Source: Phycisphaerae bacterium
GTDB taxonomy: Bacteria; Planctomycetota; Phycisphaerae; SM23-33
DNA: 64,000 nt
Reading direction: 5' to 3'
Assembly: GCA_011050235.1 (NCBI GenBank)
Contig: DRGC01000073.1
Coordinates: 1-64,000, forward strand
The translations under genes were made by a program, and so were the position numbers. This document shows positions 63,329-64,000 of the stretch, one piece after another (position 1 is the stretch's first letter; every line of letters begins with the position of its first letter). Under the pieces are notes generated by a model. The model was not told the DNA's origin and ran no database searches. It worked only from the letters and a program-made list of their open reading frames with translations.

Positions 63329-64000
63329 TTAGATATCCACATCCACAATCTTCCTGACCCACAGGAAGCCAATTATATTCAGCACCAGCATGGCCAGCAG
63401 CATCAGCTTGCCCATGTCGTTGGTGAACAGGTCCTCCACGCCGGCCGGGTCCACCAGGAAAAACAGGATCACCAGCACGACCACCGGCATGGCCCCCAGC
63501 CAACGCGCCGTCGCGCGTCCCTGGGCCGTCAGCGTCTCGACGCGCCGCTCCAGACGCTGAATCTCGCGGACGCTCTCGGCGATGCGGTCGAGGGTCTCGC
63601 CCAGGTCGCCGCCGCGCTCCCGGTGCGTGTGCAGGGCCGCAAACAGCAACCGGTAGTCGCTCGACCCGATCCGGTCGGCGGCGTTGTTCATGGCGGCTTC
63701 GAAAGTCAGTCCGTACTCATACTCCTGCAGCAGGTGGCGAATTTCCTGGCGCAGCGGCACGGGGCCGTCGCGGCCGACCAATTGCATCGCCTGCACCAGG
63801 TTCAACCCCGCCCGCACGCCCGAGGCGATTGTCTGAATGCCGCTCACCAGTTGATCTTCCAGCCGGCGAAGCCGCCGTCGCAGCATGAGCGTCAACACGC
63901 CCACCGGAATGAACACACCCGCCCCGCCGAGCAGCAGCGAGCCGATGAAGCTGCCGGTGAGAACATGGCCCAACACCGCCAGCAGAAAAATGACGATGAT
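63329..64000 (-). CDS. tadB: Tad secretion/pilus protein TadB (T2SSF family), N-terminus cut off by the window end
   Basis: At least 223 residues are visible; the frame stays open to base 64000 (upstream of the GTG at 63976 it reads IIVIFLLA), so the true start lies outside. It carries the T2SSF motif LVSGIQTIASGVRAGLNLVQAM and HTHRERGGDLGETLDRIAESVREIQRLERRVETLTAQGRATA, with C-terminal helices. The paired tadB-tadC order is typical of Tad loci; the ATPase TadA is expected further right. Confidence 0.88.
   Translation of the reverse strand: MIVIFLLAVLGHVLTGSFIGSLLLGGAGVFIPVGVLTLMLRRRLRRLEDQLVSGIQTIASGVRAGLNLVQAMQLVGRDGPVPLRQEIRHLLQEYEYGLTFEAAMNNAADRIGSSDYRLLFAALHTHRERGGDLGETLDRIAESVREIQRLERRVETLTAQGRATARWLGAMPVVVLVILFFLVDPAGVEDLFTNDMGKLMLLAMLVLNIIGFLWVRKIVDVDI

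Overview
The window looks like a chromosomal segment of a GC-rich, double-membraned bacterium, most likely a planctomycete (class Phycisphaerae or a relative). This is inference from several features. The ribosomal proteins carry long acidic or Arg/Gly tails. There is an LptD-type outer-membrane protein. GyrA has the HPHG-x-x-V-I-Y-P form. A zinc-ribbon/von Willebrand protein pair and a Tad secretion locus are present, and an intergenic region is packed with hairpins. No 16S rRNA lies in the window to confirm the taxon.

Layout. (1) 0-3.9 kb: a cut-off zinc-ribbon gene, a zinc-ribbon/VWA membrane protein, tRNA-Leu(UAG), a membrane GT2 glycosyltransferase and a HIT protein. (2) 3.9-36.9 kb: one almost unbroken minus-strand block of the translation and transcription machinery. 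In transcription order it runs tRNA-Thr, tuf, rpmG, tRNA-Trp, secE, nusG, rplK, rplA, rplJ, rplL, rpoB, rpoC, rpsL, rpsG, fusA, then rpsJ to rplP (S10), rpmC to rplO (spc), secY, adk, map, rpmJ, rpsM, rpsK, rpsD, rpoA and rplQ, closed by a hairpin. Near-consensus promoters lie before tRNA-Thr/tuf and before rpsJ. rpmD (L30) and infA are absent from their usual places. SecY carries about 135 extra N-terminal residues with four predicted membrane segments. (3) 36.9-40.05 kb: an accessory island holding a NadS/HigA-like antitoxin with a frameshifted HigB/RelE-like toxin remnant and its palindromic operator, a secreted 14-unit ankyrin-repeat protein with nearly identical DNA repeats, and GTGTCC...GAACTCC repeat motifs in both orientations.

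(4) 40-52.6 kb: glmS (minus) diverges from rarA, a 5-formyl-THF cyclo-ligase gene and an L,D-transpeptidase gene (plus). LptD (minus, strong promoter) follows. Then come a small membrane protein, a tandem nucleoside-diphosphate-kinase protein whose first half appears catalytically dead, a metallo-beta-lactamase-fold hydrolase and an FHA-GAF-histidine kinase. (5) 52.6-60.2 kb: a ChbG-type deacetylase, an ArnC/GtrB-type GT2 and gyrA form a minus-strand run. A LAB_N membrane protein diverges from it, and an ArnT-like GT39 gene follows after a 0.4-kb palindromic MITE-like element. The four envelope genes together resemble an Arn-like lipid or glycan modification pathway assembled from non-orthologous parts. 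(6) 60.2-64 kb: a glutamyl-Q tRNA(Asp) synthetase, then an FHA-domain membrane protein joined to tadC and tadB (cut by the window end).

The most interesting items are the SecY extension, the tandem NDK, the envelope-modification module with its palindromic element, the decaying toxin-antitoxin/ankyrin island and the duplicated LptA-like domain of LptD. No function was confirmed by any search; all calls rest on motifs, lengths and context.
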